Assembly: GCF_052180245.1 (NCBI RefSeq)
Contig: NZ_CP197474.1
Location: 2,604,001 to 2,668,000 of the forward strand
Length of the DNA: 64,000 nt
Direction of reading: 5' to 3'
DNA from: Parapusillimonas sp013416435
GTDB taxonomy: Bacteria > Pseudomonadota > Gammaproteobacteria > Burkholderiales > Burkholderiaceae_B
Of the stretch, positions 17,478 through 26,057 are shown in pieces; position 1 is the stretch's first letter, and every line of letters starts with the position of its first letter. The notes below the pieces were generated by a model that made no database searches, was not told the DNA's origin, and saw only the letters and a list, made by a program, of their open reading frames with translations. Made by a program: the position numbers and the translations under genes.

Positions 17478-18722
17478 ATGTTTACATTGTTGTTCGTCTC
17501 CTTCCTGCTTGCAGACGTCCTGATCGGACTCTGGCTCGCCTCACGCCAGATCCGGCATGTGCAAACGCATCGCGATCGAGTCCCGCCGGAATTCTCGGAC
17601 CGCATCGGACTGCACAGCCATCAGCGCGCCGCCGACTACACCATAGCAAAGATGCAGTTCTCCATGGTGGAGCGGATTACCGAAGCCGCCGTCCTCGTCG
17701 GTTTCACCCTTCTGGGCGGGCTGCAGTTCTTGGACCATCACCTGGGCGTCCTGCTCGACAACGAGATGCTGCGCCAGCTGATGCTGCTGGGGGCCGTGCT
17801 TGCCATCATGGGCCTGATCGGCCTGCCTTTTTCAGCCTGGCGCAAATTCAAGCTCGAAGCCCGTTTCGGCTTCAATCGCATCAGTCCCCGCTTGTTCATA
17901 CAGGACAACCTGAAGACACTGGCGCTTTCCCTGCTGCTGGGCACGCCGCTGGCCGCCGGCGTGATCTGGTTCATGGGCAATGCGGGCGCCAATTGGGTCT
18001 GGTGGGCGTGGGGTCTTTGGGTGGGATTCAATTTCTTGATTCTCTGGCTGTTTCCCACCGTCATCGCGCCGCTTTTCAATAAATTCACGCCACTGGATAA
18101 TCCCGAGATGGCCGAACGCATACAAAGCCTGGCCAAACGCTGTGGCTTCTCGCTGAGTGGCTTGTTCGTCATGGATGGCTCCAGGCGTTCAGCGCACGGC
18201 AACGCCTACTTCACTGGTTTCGGCAATGCGCGCCGCATCGTCTTCTTCGACACGCTGCTGTCACGACTGAATGTCGACGAGATCGAGGCAGTGCTGGCGC
18301 ATGAGCTCGGCCATTTCAGCCACAAGCACATCATCAAGCGCATGGTGGTCAGTTTCGCCGTCGCCCTGGTCTTCTTGCTGCTCCTGGGCTGGCTGTCGAC
18401 ACAGACCTGGTTCTACGTCGGTTTGGGCGTGCTGCCGCAACTGGGGCGCCCCAACGACGCGCTGGCCTTGATCCTGCTCTTCCTGGCTGTGCCGGTCTTC
18501 ACGTTCTGGGCAACACCTCTTGCCAGCTGGCTTTCCAGGCGCGACGAATTCCAGGCGGACCGCTATGCCGCGGAACAATGCCCGCCCGAGCGGCTCGTTT
18601 CGGCGCTGGTGAAGCTTTATGACGACAATGCCGCCACTTTGACGCCCGATCCGATACACTCCGCCTATTACGACAGCCACCCACCCGCCGTGATCCGCAT
18701 ACAGAAACTCAAGCATGGATAA
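17478..18722 (+). CDS. M48 family (Ste24-type) integral membrane metalloprotease
   Basis: A 414-residue inner-membrane zinc protease related to eukaryotic CAAX prenyl protease 1. It carries multiple hydrophobic segments, the zinc motif HELGHFSHKH (about residues 275-284) and a third-ligand region RRDEFQADRYA (about 355-365). Bacteria generally lack CAAX prenylation, so the true substrate is probably membrane-protein quality control; that is inference. Its last 8 nt overlap the rsgA start, so the two are co-translated. The orn-M48-rsgA order is common in betaproteobacteria. Confidence 0.9.
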   Translation: MFTLLFVSFLLADVLIGLWLASRQIRHVQTHRDRVPPEFSDRIGLHSHQRAADYTIAKMQFSMVERITEAAVLVGFTLLGGLQFLDHHLGVLLDNEMLRQLMLLGAVLAIMGLIGLPFSAWRKFKLEARFGFNRISPRLFIQDNLKTLALSLLLGTPLAAGVIWFMGNAGANWVWWAWGLWVGFNFLILWLFPTVIAPLFNKFTPLDNPEMAERIQSLAKRCGFSLSGLFVMDGSRRSAHGNAYFTGFGNARRIVFFDTLLSRLNVDEIEAVLAHELGHFSHKHIIKRMVVSFAVALVFLLLLGWLSTQTWFYVGLGVLPQLGRPNDALALILLFLAVPVFTFWATPLASWLSRRDEFQADRYAAEQCPPERLVSALVKLYDDNAATLTPDPIHSAYYDSHPPAVIRIQKLKHG

Positions 18723-19620
18723 AGCCGCAGGCTTGCGAGGCCGCATCATTGCGGCACATGGGCGCCATTACACGGTGGAATTCGCCGATGGCAGCGTGCG
18801 CAAATGCTTTCCACGCGGGAAGAAGGCCGGTGCCACCGTCGGCGACCACGTCGTCGTGGGTCCTCAGGCAGCGGATGAAGGATCCATCGACCAGATACTC
18901 GAACGGCGCAACCTGCTCTATCGCTCCGACGACATGCGCAGCAAGCAGTTCGCCGCGAACGTCGATCAATTGCTGATCGTCGTGGCGCCCGAGCCGGTGT
19001 TTTCCGACGACCTCCTGGGGCGCGCCTTGATCGCCGCCCGGACCGCCGGCATCGAACCAGTCATCGTCCTGAACAAGACAGACCTGCAAGACAGCCTGCC
19101 CCGGGCGCGCGCCAAGCTGGCCAGCCTTGCCGGCGCCGGCGTTCGCACCATCGAAATCAGCGCTCTGGCCGAAGACGCCGTGCGGAATGCCCTGCTCCCC
19201 ATCCTGAAAGGCAAATGCAGCCTGTTGCTGGGGCAAAGCGGCATGGGCAAATCGACCATACTGAACGCACTCATCCCCGACGCACGCGCCCACACGCAGG
19301 AGCACTCCCTGGCACTTGGAACGGGCAAGCACACCACCACCACCACCCGCCTCTACCATCTGCCCGACGGCTTCGGCGACCTGATAGATTCGCCCGGCTT
19401 CCAGGCGTTCGGCCTGTATCATCTTAGCCCCAGCGACATCGAACGCGGCTTCCCCGAATTCCAGCAGGGTATCGCGCACTGCCGGTTCTATAACTGCACA
19501 CATAGGCATGAACCGGGTTGCGGCGTGCTGGCAGCGCTGGAACAGGGCTCCATCCCCCCGGAACGGCATGAGCTTTACAAGCGCATCCTGGCCGAAAACG
19601 AAGCGCAAGGACGGTATTGA
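18715..19620 (+). CDS. rsgA: Small ribosomal subunit biogenesis GTPase
   Basis: RsgA is a circularly permuted GTPase that checks late 30S assembly. In the 301-residue product the order is OB domain, then G4 LNKTDL (about 119), G1 GQSGMGKST (about 172) and G3 DSPGF (about 224), followed by the C-terminal zinc site CRFYNCTHRHEPGC. This permuted order is diagnostic. The stop lies 3 nt before a palindromic repeat. No terminator other than the repeats separates it from the convergent Nudix gene. Confidence 0.96.
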   Translation: MDKAAGLRGRIIAAHGRHYTVEFADGSVRKCFPRGKKAGATVGDHVVVGPQAADEGSIDQILERRNLLYRSDDMRSKQFAANVDQLLIVVAPEPVFSDDLLGRALIAARTAGIEPVIVLNKTDLQDSLPRARAKLASLAGAGVRTIEISALAEDAVRNALLPILKGKCSLLLGQSGMGKSTILNALIPDARAHTQEHSLALGTGKHTTTTTRLYHLPDGFGDLIDSPGFQAFGLYHLSPSDIERGFPEFQQGIAHCRFYNCTHRHEPGCGVLAALEQGSIPPERHELYKRILAENEAQGRY

Positions 19621-19623
19621 CTT

Positions 19624-19764
19624 GGGGTCAGACCCCGTACGGGGTCTGACCCCTTGGGGCGATTTCGACGAGGGTTGGGGTCAGGCCCGTACGGGGTCTG
19701 ACCCCTCAGGCACAATGACCAGCGCGACAAGCCCGGGGTCAGACCCCATTCGGGGTCTGACCCC
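19624..19764. repeat. Palindromic repeat cluster C, three units
   Basis: Units at 19624-19653 (perfect, GTAC centre), 19677-19705 (29 bp, left arm GGGGTCAGGCCC is one base short and altered) and 19735-19764 (centre ATTC). They fill the space between the convergent rsgA and Nudix genes, starting 3 nt after one stop and ending 10 nt before the other. Confidence 0.9.
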
Positions 19765-19774
19765 CTTCCCTCGT

Positions 19775-20503
19775 CTACTGTTTCTGCGCCGCAGAAAGGA
19801 AATGATAGAAGTTGCGTATCAACGCAGCGGTGGCGCCCCAGATGAAATAAGACTGCCACGTGATGGAAAAATACAGGCGCTGGCTGCCATCGGGCAGTTG
19901 CGCCTGGTGCAGGCGATGCAGGCGCGGATCCATCAAGACCGACAACGGCACCTCGAATACTTCGGCGACCTCGCTGACATCCGGCGTGACCCTGAACCCG
20001 GGCCGTATCAATCCCACGACCGGTTTCATGATGAAGCGCGACGAGGTCAGATATTCCGGCTGCTTGCCTATGAGCTGTATGAACTCGGGCTCCACCCCGA
20101 TCTCTTCCCGGGTTTCGCGCAACGCGGCGGCGACTTCATCGCGATCCGTGTCTTCGATGCGCCCGCCGGGAAAACAGATCTGGCCTGCGTGGTCATACAG
20201 GTGCGAGGCACGGCGCGTGAACAGGACATGCAGGCCGGACGGCCGTTGAACCAGCGGAAAGAATACCGCAGCCGGGATGGCATCCTGATTCTGCAGAGGA
20301 TCGGTGTCGAACGAAAGCTTGAATAGCGGCTCGACCTGCCACGGAAAGGATCGCTGAAAAGCGGACTGGATGAAGTCCAGCTGCATGCTGGCGCCGCGCA
20401 GGACTTGAAGCGGCTTGCTGGGCACGACGGGCTGAAGCAGAGGATCAAAAACAGGGGTGGCGATGATGCGCCTGCTTCTGGGGGATGATGGGTTTTGCGA
20501 CAT
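19775..20503 (-). CDS. CoA pyrophosphatase, Nudix hydrolase (NudL/YeaB type)
   Basis: A 242-residue Nudix enzyme. The CoA-specific upstream motif LFTRRASHLYDHAGQICFPGG is followed directly by the Nudix box, with RETREEIG supplying the metal-binding glutamates. This pair of motifs marks hydrolases that split CoA or acyl-CoA to 3'-phosphoadenosine phosphate and (acyl)phosphopantetheine. It is encoded downstream of rplS on the same strand, but a strong terminator lies between them, so it probably has its own promoter in the short gap. Confidence 0.9.
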   Translation of the reverse strand: MSQNPSSPRSRRIIATPVFDPLLQPVVPSKPLQVLRGASMQLDFIQSAFQRSFPWQVEPLFKLSFDTDPLQNQDAIPAAVFFPLVQRPSGLHVLFTRRASHLYDHAGQICFPGGRIEDTDRDEVAAALRETREEIGVEPEFIQLIGKQPEYLTSSRFIMKPVVGLIRPGFRVTPDVSEVAEVFEVPLSVLMDPRLHRLHQAQLPDGSQRLYFSITWQSYFIWGATAALIRNFYHFLSAAQKQ

Positions 20504-20510
20504 AGTTCCT

Positions 20511-20544
20511 AAAACACAAAGGCACCCGCCGGGGTGCCTTTGTG
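20511..20544 (-). terminator. Rho-independent terminator after rplS
   Basis: A 13-bp perfect stem (CACAAAGGCACCC at 20515-20527 pairing with 20532-20544) around a 4-nt loop. On the minus strand it is followed by TTTT. It sits 25 nt after the rplS stop and 8 nt upstream of the Nudix start, so the Nudix transcript probably begins within or beside it. Confidence 0.9.
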
Positions 20545-20569
20545 GATTCTGGACCAGAGCCAGCAGGGG

Positions 20570-20959
20570 TTATTCTGCCGCCTTCTTGGCTGCCGATTTG
20601 CGAACCAGCTTTTCCTTGATGCGAGCGGACTTACCCGAACGGCTACGCAGATAGTACAGTTTAGCACGGCGGACATCGCCACGGCGCTTGACTTCGATGC
20701 TTGCGATTTGCGGAGAATACAATTGGAATGTACGTTCCACGGCTTCGCCGGAAGAAATCTTGCGGACGATGAAGGAAGAATTCAAGCCGCGATTGCGCCT
20801 GGCAATAACCACGCCTTCGTATGCCTGAACACGCTTGCGGGCGCCTTCGACCACGTTTACATTGACGACGACGGTGTCGCCAGGGCCAAACTCGGGTTTG
20901 GCTTCGCCGCCGGTAAGGCGGGCAATTTCTTCTTGTTCAAGAAGTTCGATAAGGTTCAC
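20570..20959 (-). CDS. rplS: 50S ribosomal protein L19, GTG start
   Basis: L19 lies at the 30S-50S interface. The product is taken as 129 residues from a GTG at 20959 (V/M-NLIELLEQEEIARL), with GGAG 10 nt upstream; the frame runs further to 21049 but family members begin at this point. The core GPGDTVVVNVNVVEGARKR and RNRGLNSSFIVRKISSGE are diagnostic. The usual rpsP-rimM-trmD partners are absent, so rplS is detached from its common operon. Confidence 0.95.
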   Translation of the reverse strand: MNLIELLEQEEIARLTGGEAKPEFGPGDTVVVNVNVVEGARKRVQAYEGVVIARRNRGLNSSFIVRKISSGEAVERTFQLYSPQIASIEVKRRGDVRRAKLYYLRSRSGKSARIKEKLVRKSAAKKAAE

Positions 20960-21171
20960 GGTGAACACTCCAGAGGTCATCTTGATGCGGGCCTGTTTTT
21001 GCCATGTTGCGTCAAATACCAGCTGTTTCAACCCAGCTATTTCAACCACTTGACCCTACCCAAGCCAGCTAGCCAATAAGGCAAACCGCAAGCGGTAGTT
21101 ATAAAACCAGTTATAAAACCCGTCAGAGGATGAGTTGCAAAGCCTGCCATTATACAGGGAACTACGGCGTT
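20960..21171. other. rplS leader region, no gene recognised
   Basis: About 210 bp upstream of rplS. It contains short direct repeats (GTTATAAAACCAGTTATAAAACCCG at about 21097-21121 holds TTATAAAACC twice) and is AT-richer near there, consistent with a promoter region. No RNA leader or riboswitch was recognised. Confidence 0.4.
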
Positions 21172-21348
21172 TTAAAAGCCGCTGGCAGCACCCAGCCACA
21201 TGAGCCCGGGAATACTTGCCCCCCAGACGGCAACCAGGCAGACATCGACCAGCATGGCCCCCCTGCTTAGCCGACCCTTGCCACGCTTGACGGGCTTGGC
21301 GGGAAAAGGCCATTTGGAAGGAGCATTATTGACACGATGGGTTTTCAT
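21172..21348 (-). CDS. Small predicted single-membrane-segment protein, function unknown
   Basis: A 58-residue frame starting MKTHRVNNAPSKWPFP, strongly basic up to about residue 30, then one hydrophobic segment (MLVDVCLVAVWGASIPGLMWLG) and a short end. GAGG lies 6 nt before the ATG. The basic head plus single membrane helix suggests a real inner-membrane microprotein rather than a chance frame, and I have an uncertain memory of similar proteins in Alcaligenaceae. It is on the same strand as rplS and ends about 210 bp upstream of it. Function cannot be assigned. Confidence 0.55.
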   Translation of the reverse strand: MKTHRVNNAPSKWPFPAKPVKRGKGRLSRGAMLVDVCLVAVWGASIPGLMWLGAASGF

Positions 21349-21518
21349 TGTTTGCCTCATTCAAGCTGGCCAGTGCGCGAGCGCTGCACCGAAACCACTG
21401 TTTATAAATACAGCTATTCATGAGCGATACTGTATGAAAAAACAGTTATTTTGGCAAGCCTTGATTTCAGGGATGCGAAAAAAACCACAGCTTGCAGACG
21501 CAAGCTTGAATAATGGGC

Positions 21519-21551
21519 AAAAAAAACCCGCTACCAAGACCGTAGCGGGTT
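21519..21551 (-). terminator. Rho-independent terminator downstream of the peroxiredoxin gene
   Basis: A 10-bp stem AACCCGCTAC (21525-21534) pairs with 21542-21551 around a 7-nt loop. On the minus strand it ends in a run of eight T. It is separated from the peroxiredoxin stop codon by two palindromic repeats. The rest of 21349-21518 shows no gene. Confidence 0.88.
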
Positions 21552-21561
21552 AGGCGGGCAA

Positions 21562-21630
21562 GGGGTCATACCCCCGCACGGGGTCTGACCCCTTAGTGGT
21601 TTGGGGTCAGACCCTATAGGGCCTGACCCC
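21562..21630. repeat. Palindromic repeat cluster D, two diverged units
   Basis: Units at 21562-21592 (left arm altered to GGGGTCATACCCC, centre longer) and 21603-21630 (GGGGTCAGACCC, centre TATA, right arm GGGCCTGACCCC). They lie between the peroxiredoxin stop and its terminator and are the most diverged copies in the window. Confidence 0.85.
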
Positions 21631-21635
21631 CCGTA

Positions 21636-22277
21636 TCACTTGTTGGGCTGCGGCGTGACACGCAAGTACGGGCGCACGACGGTATAACCCTTCGGGAATT
21701 TTTCCTTCAGGACCGCTTCGTCCTGCAGGGAGGGGACAATGATGACGTCGTCGCCGTCTTCCCAGTTGACCGGCGTTGCCACGCTGTGGCTGTCCGTCAG
21801 TTGCAGGGAATCCAGCACCCGCAGGATCTCGTTGAAATTGCGGCCGGTGCTGGCGGGATAGGTAATGATCAGGCGCACTTTCTTGGCCGGGTCGATCAGG
21901 AAAACCGAACGCACGGTCGCCGTTGTGCTGGCATTGGGATGGATCATGTCATACAGCGTCGAGACCTTGCGGTCTTCATCCGCCAGGATGGGGAACTCCA
22001 CCTTGGTATTCTGCGTATCGTTGATGTCCTCGATCCATTTCCGATGGGACTCGGCGTCATCGACCGACACTGCGATGACTTTCGCATTACGCTTGGCGAA
22101 CTCGCCCGCCACGATGGCGGTATAGCCCAGCTCGGTCGTGCAAACAGGGGTGAAGTCGGCCGGGTGCGAAAACAGCACGCCCCAGCCGTCTCCCAGGTAT
22201 TCATGGAAGCGAATACGGCCAATTGAAGAATCCTGCTCGAAATCAGGGGCGGTGTCGCCCAGGCGCAAAGTTGTCAT
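21636..22277 (-). CDS. 1-Cys peroxiredoxin (Prx6 type)
   Basis: A 213-residue thiol peroxidase. FSHPADFTPVCTTELG holds the peroxidatic cysteine, and the long C-terminal half with TGRNFNEILRVLDSLQ and NWEDGDDVIIVPS is typical of the Prx6/1-Cys class. There is no resolving cysteine in the second half. The gene appears monocistronic, with its own terminator. Confidence 0.93.
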   Translation of the reverse strand: MTTLRLGDTAPDFEQDSSIGRIRFHEYLGDGWGVLFSHPADFTPVCTTELGYTAIVAGEFAKRNAKVIAVSVDDAESHRKWIEDINDTQNTKVEFPILADEDRKVSTLYDMIHPNASTTATVRSVFLIDPAKKVRLIITYPASTGRNFNEILRVLDSLQLTDSHSVATPVNWEDGDDVIIVPSLQDEAVLKEKFPKGYTVVRPYLRVTPQPNK

Positions 22278-22374
22278 GTCAGCTCTCTCATCAAAGAAAT
22301 GGATCTGCGGGATGCACAGTCAATATATTTTGACAGCATGAACAAGTCAAAGGAAATAGGCGGTAGTTATTTAC

Positions 22375-24198
22375 TTATGATCTCACCGCCAGGGCGGCGT
22401 AGCGGCTGGCGAGCTCGCCCTCGAGCACCGCATCGCAGTGCGCCTGGCTTCTTGGCAGGACGTGGGCCGCATAGAATACGCAGGTGGCCAATTTAGCCAC
22501 ATAGAAATCGTCGCTATCGCCCGCACGCGCGTGCTCTCGGCAAGCCAGAGCGGCCCTGCCCATCTGCCAGCCGGCGTGCACCACGCCTGCCAGCATCAGG
22601 TAAGGGACGCTGCCCATGAATACCGCGCGGGGGGATTCTCCAGCCTGCTTCAGGATAAATGAGGTGGCGCGCTCGTAGGCTTCCACGGCGGCTTCAAGGC
22701 GCCGCGCCACCAACACCAGCGCTTCGGCGCCCTGCGCGTCGGCATCCGCAGCAGATCGGAGTGCCTGCACCGTCGAGCGCATTTCTTTGGACAGCGCGGC
22801 AGCCACCGCACCGCCATCCCGCAATACCTTGCGGCCGACGAAGTCATTGGCCTGTATGGCCGTCGTGCCTTCGTAGATGGGCAGGATGCGGGCGTCGCGG
22901 TAGTGCTGCGCGGCGCCGGTTTCCTCGATATAGCCCATTCCGCCATGAACCTGTATGCCCAAGGATGCAACCTCGACCGACATCTCGGTGGAGAATCCCT
23001 TCACGACCGGAACCAGGTATTCGTATAGCGATTTGTAATGCGCGCGCGCCTCGGCGTCGGGCTCGTGCCGGGATTTATCGCAGAAGGATGCGGCCACGTA
23101 GGCGAGCGCCCGCGCACCCTCAGTCAGTGACTTCATGGTCAGCAGCATGCGCTGGACGTCCGGATGATTGACGATGGACACTGGACCCGATGAACCCTCT
23201 AGCGCCTGGCCCTGCAGCCGCTCGTGGGCATAGGCCGTCGCCAGTTGCAAGGCCCGCTCGGAGACAGCAATGCCTTGAATGCCAACTGCGTAACGCGCCG
23301 CATTCATCATGATGAACATGTATTCCAAGCCGCGGTTTTCTTCACCCACGAGCTGAGCCACGGCGCCCTCGCCTACTTCGCCTTTGCCGGACCCATAGAG
23401 CAGCACGGCTGTGGGGCTGCCATGTATGCCGAGCTTGTGCTCGAGCGATGCGCACCAGACGTCGTTGCGGGCGCCCAGTTCGCCGTTGTCATTGACCAGG
23501 AACTTCGGAACGATGAACAGCGAAATCCCCTTGACGCCCTTGGGTGCGTCGGGCGTGCGCGCCAGGACGAGATGCACGATGTTATCGGCCATATCGTGCT
23601 CACCGTAGGTTATGAAGATTTTCTGGCCGAACAGCCGGTAGCTGCTGTCGTCCTGCTTGACCGCGCGGGTGGCGACCTGAGCAAGGTCGGAACCCGCCTG
23701 GGGCTCGGTCAGGTTCATGGTGCCCGTCCAGCGACCTTCGATCAGGGCCGGAATGTATAGATCCTGCTGAGCCCGGCTGCCCACTGCGGTAAGCGCTTCG
23801 ATCACGCCGTCCGTCAGGAGCGGACAGAGCGAAAACGCCAGGCTGGCGGAATTGATATTTTCGCTGGCCGGCGCGCCCACGAGCTTGGGCAGGCCCTGCC
23901 CGCCCTGTTCGGGGTGATGCAGCAGCCCTTGCCAGCCGCCTTGCGCGAATTCCTGGAATGCCTTCTTGAAGCCTGGCGAAGTGGTCACGCCGCCGTCGGA
24001 CCATTTGGCGCCCGTGATATCGCCGTCCCGATTCAGCGGAGCGATTTCCTGTTCGACGAATCGCGCATTCTCGTCGAGCACGGCGTCGATCAGGTCTTCG
24101 GACACTTCCTCGTAGCCCGGCAGGGCCAGAACGCCCTTCAGGTCCGCCAGCTCCTTCATTGCAAAGCGAATATCCTTGAGAGGTGCTCGATAGCTCAT
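22375..24198 (-). CDS. Long acyl-CoA dehydrogenase, FadE-like
   Basis: A 607-residue flavoprotein expected to oxidise acyl-CoA to the 2-enoyl-CoA and pass electrons to ETF. It has the FAD/substrate segment TGTMNLTEPQAGSDLAQV, the C-terminal helix segment GGMGYIEETGAAQHYRD and PIYEGTTAIQANDF with the likely base region, plus the extra C-terminal domain seen in 600-residue bacterial acyl-CoA dehydrogenases. ATG at 24198 (MSYRAPLKDIRF) is chosen over an upstream 21-residue extension. It lies just downstream of etfBA, separated by a terminator. Substrate chain length is unknown. Confidence 0.92.
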   Translation of the reverse strand: MSYRAPLKDIRFAMKELADLKGVLALPGYEEVSEDLIDAVLDENARFVEQEIAPLNRDGDITGAKWSDGGVTTSPGFKKAFQEFAQGGWQGLLHHPEQGGQGLPKLVGAPASENINSASLAFSLCPLLTDGVIEALTAVGSRAQQDLYIPALIEGRWTGTMNLTEPQAGSDLAQVATRAVKQDDSSYRLFGQKIFITYGEHDMADNIVHLVLARTPDAPKGVKGISLFIVPKFLVNDNGELGARNDVWCASLEHKLGIHGSPTAVLLYGSGKGEVGEGAVAQLVGEENRGLEYMFIMMNAARYAVGIQGIAVSERALQLATAYAHERLQGQALEGSSGPVSIVNHPDVQRMLLTMKSLTEGARALAYVAASFCDKSRHEPDAEARAHYKSLYEYLVPVVKGFSTEMSVEVASLGIQVHGGMGYIEETGAAQHYRDARILPIYEGTTAIQANDFVGRKVLRDGGAVAAALSKEMRSTVQALRSAADADAQGAEALVLVARRLEAAVEAYERATSFILKQAGESPRAVFMGSVPYLMLAGVVHAGWQMGRAALACREHARAGDSDDFYVAKLATCVFYAAHVLPRSQAHCDAVLEGELASRYAALAVRS

Positions 24199-24272
24199 AC
24201 AGTCTCCAGTATGCCAAAGCCGTCCGGCATGTACGTAACGAGGAACTCCGGCCGCAGCCACGAGCCCTTTGT

Positions 24273-24307
24273 AAAAAAAGCCTGTAAACGACGGTCTACA
24301 GGCTTTT
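24273..24307 (-). terminator. Terminator after etfA
   Basis: An 11-bp stem AAAAGCCTGTA (24276-24286) with TACAGGCTTTT (24297-24307) around a 10-nt loop. A-rich and T-rich flanks on both sides could make it work in both directions. It starts 17 nt after the etfA stop. Confidence 0.85.
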
Positions 24308-24324
24308 CAGGAAGCGGTCGATGA

Positions 24325-25254
24325 TCAGAGGGTTTCGACCAGCTCGGGCACGGCCTGGAACAGGTCTGCCACAAGGCCGTAATCGGCCACGCCGAAGATG
24401 GGCGCTTCGGCATCCTTGTTGATCGCGACGATCACCTTGGAGTCCTTCATGCCTGCCAGGTGCTGGATCGCACCCGAGATGCCCACGGCAACGTACAGTT
24501 GCGGCGCAACGATCTTGCCGGTCTGGCCGACCTGCCAATCGTTGGGTGCATAACCGGCGTCGACAGCCGCGCGCGATGCGCCCAGCGCCGCACCCAGCTT
24601 GTCGGCCAGCGGATCGAGAATCTTGAAGTTCTCGGCGCTGCCCAGACCGCGGCCGCCGGACACCACGACCGTGGCGCCGGCCAGCTCGGGACGGTCGCTC
24701 TTGGCGACTTCGCGGCCCACGAAGGACGACTTGCCGGAATCGGCCACGGCATCCACGGTTTCGACCGCGGCGCTGCCGCCTTGTGCTGCCACGGGATCAA
24801 AAGCCGTGGTGCGCACCGTGATGATCTTGACTGTGTCGGAGGACTGCACCGTCGCAATTGCGTTGCCGGCGTAGATGGGGCGTGTGAAGGTATCGGCCGA
24901 CTCGACCGACAGGATGTCGGAGATCTGCGCGACGTCGAGCTTGGCGGCAACCCGGGGCGCCACGTTCTTGCCCGCCGCGGTCGCGGGGAACAGGATATGG
25001 CTGTAATTGCCGGCGATGGCCAGTACCTGGGCAGCCACGTTCTCGGCAAGGCCCTCGGCCAGCGAGGGACCATCAGCCAGCAGCACCTTGCCGACGCCGG
25101 CCGCCTGCGCAGCCTGGTCTGCCGCCGCCTTCGCGCCACTGCCGGCAACCAGGACATGGATATCGCCGCCCAGCTTGGCCGCCGCAGCAATGGTATTGAG
25201 CGTTGCGCCCTTCAGTTGGGCATTGTCGTGTTCAGCAATAACAAGAATCGTCAT
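24325..25254 (-). CDS. etfA: Electron transfer flavoprotein alpha subunit
   Basis: EtfA binds FAD and forms the ETF heterodimer that collects electrons from acyl-CoA dehydrogenases. The 309-residue product has the C-terminal FAD domain: VVSGGRGLGSAENFK, GYAPNDWQVGQTGKIVAPQLY, GISGAIQHLAGM and INKDAEAPIFGVADYG. It starts one base after the etfB stop codon, so translation is coupled. Confidence 0.96.
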   Translation of the reverse strand: MTILVIAEHDNAQLKGATLNTIAAAAKLGGDIHVLVAGSGAKAAADQAAQAAGVGKVLLADGPSLAEGLAENVAAQVLAIAGNYSHILFPATAAGKNVAPRVAAKLDVAQISDILSVESADTFTRPIYAGNAIATVQSSDTVKIITVRTTAFDPVAAQGGSAAVETVDAVADSGKSSFVGREVAKSDRPELAGATVVVSGGRGLGSAENFKILDPLADKLGAALGASRAAVDAGYAPNDWQVGQTGKIVAPQLYVAVGISGAIQHLAGMKDSKVIVAINKDAEAPIFGVADYGLVADLFQAVPELVETL

Positions 25255-26004
25255 TTAAACCACCTTTGCTTCGTTCTTCAGTTTGTCCACCAATGTCGCG
25301 ACGTCGGGCACCATGATGCCGGCCGAACGCGCCGGCGGTTCGGAAACCTTGAGCGTCTTCAAGCGTGGTGCGACATCGACGCCCAGGTCTTCCGGCGTGA
25401 CCACGTCGAGTGTCTTCTTCTTGGCTTTCATGATATTGGGCAGCGTGACGTAGCGCGGCTCGTTCAAGCGCAGGTCGGTGGTGACGATGGCGGGCAACTT
25501 CAGTGCAACCGTTTCCAGACCGCCGTCGACCTCGCGGGTGACCGATACGGAATCGCCATTGACCTCGACTTTGCTGGCGAACGTGGCTTGCGGCCAGTCC
25601 AGCAGAGCGGCGAGCATCTGGCCGGTCTGGTTGGCGTCATCATCGATGGCCTGCTTGCCCAGAATGACCAACTGAGGCTGTTCCTTGTCGACCAGCGCCT
25701 TCAGCAGCTTGGCCACCGCCAGGGGCTGAAGCTCGGCGTCGGTCTGGATCAGGGCACCGCGATCCGCGCCGATGGCCATGGCGGTACGCAGGGTTTCCTG
25801 GCATTGTGCAACGCCGCAACTGACTGCGACCACTTCGGTGGCCACGCCTTTCTCCTTCAGGCGGGTCGCTTCTTCAACCGCGATCTCGTCGAACGGGTTC
25901 ATCGACATTTTCACGTTGGCGATATCCACGCCGCTTTGATCGGATTTAACGCGTACCTTGACGTTGTAATCAACCACACGCTTGACAGGCACCAAGACCT
26001 TCAT
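25255..26004 (-). CDS. etfB: Electron transfer flavoprotein beta subunit
   Basis: EtfB binds AMP and holds the electron-transfer interface. The 249-residue product begins MKVLVPVKRVVDYNVKVRV, has the MNPFDEIAVEEATRLKE segment and the recognition-loop-like TDLRLNEPRYVTLPNIMKAKKK. It follows the HDAC-like gene by 53 bp on the same strand. GAGGAAGC upstream of the ATG is a good ribosome binding site. Confidence 0.96.
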   Translation of the reverse strand: MKVLVPVKRVVDYNVKVRVKSDQSGVDIANVKMSMNPFDEIAVEEATRLKEKGVATEVVAVSCGVAQCQETLRTAMAIGADRGALIQTDAELQPLAVAKLLKALVDKEQPQLVILGKQAIDDDANQTGQMLAALLDWPQATFASKVEVNGDSVSVTREVDGGLETVALKLPAIVTTDLRLNEPRYVTLPNIMKAKKKTLDVVTPEDLGVDVAPRLKTLKVSEPPARSAGIMVPDVATLVDKLKNEAKVV

Positions 26005-26057
26005 CGAGCTTCCTCCTGAGGAACTTTTAAGAAAATTGCAAATGAGAATTTTGTATT

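Noticed and set aside
19624..19764. Repeats as ordinary Rho-independent terminators
   Set aside because: The stems are GC-rich but no unit is followed by a T-run on either strand; other genes here have normal T-tailed terminators.
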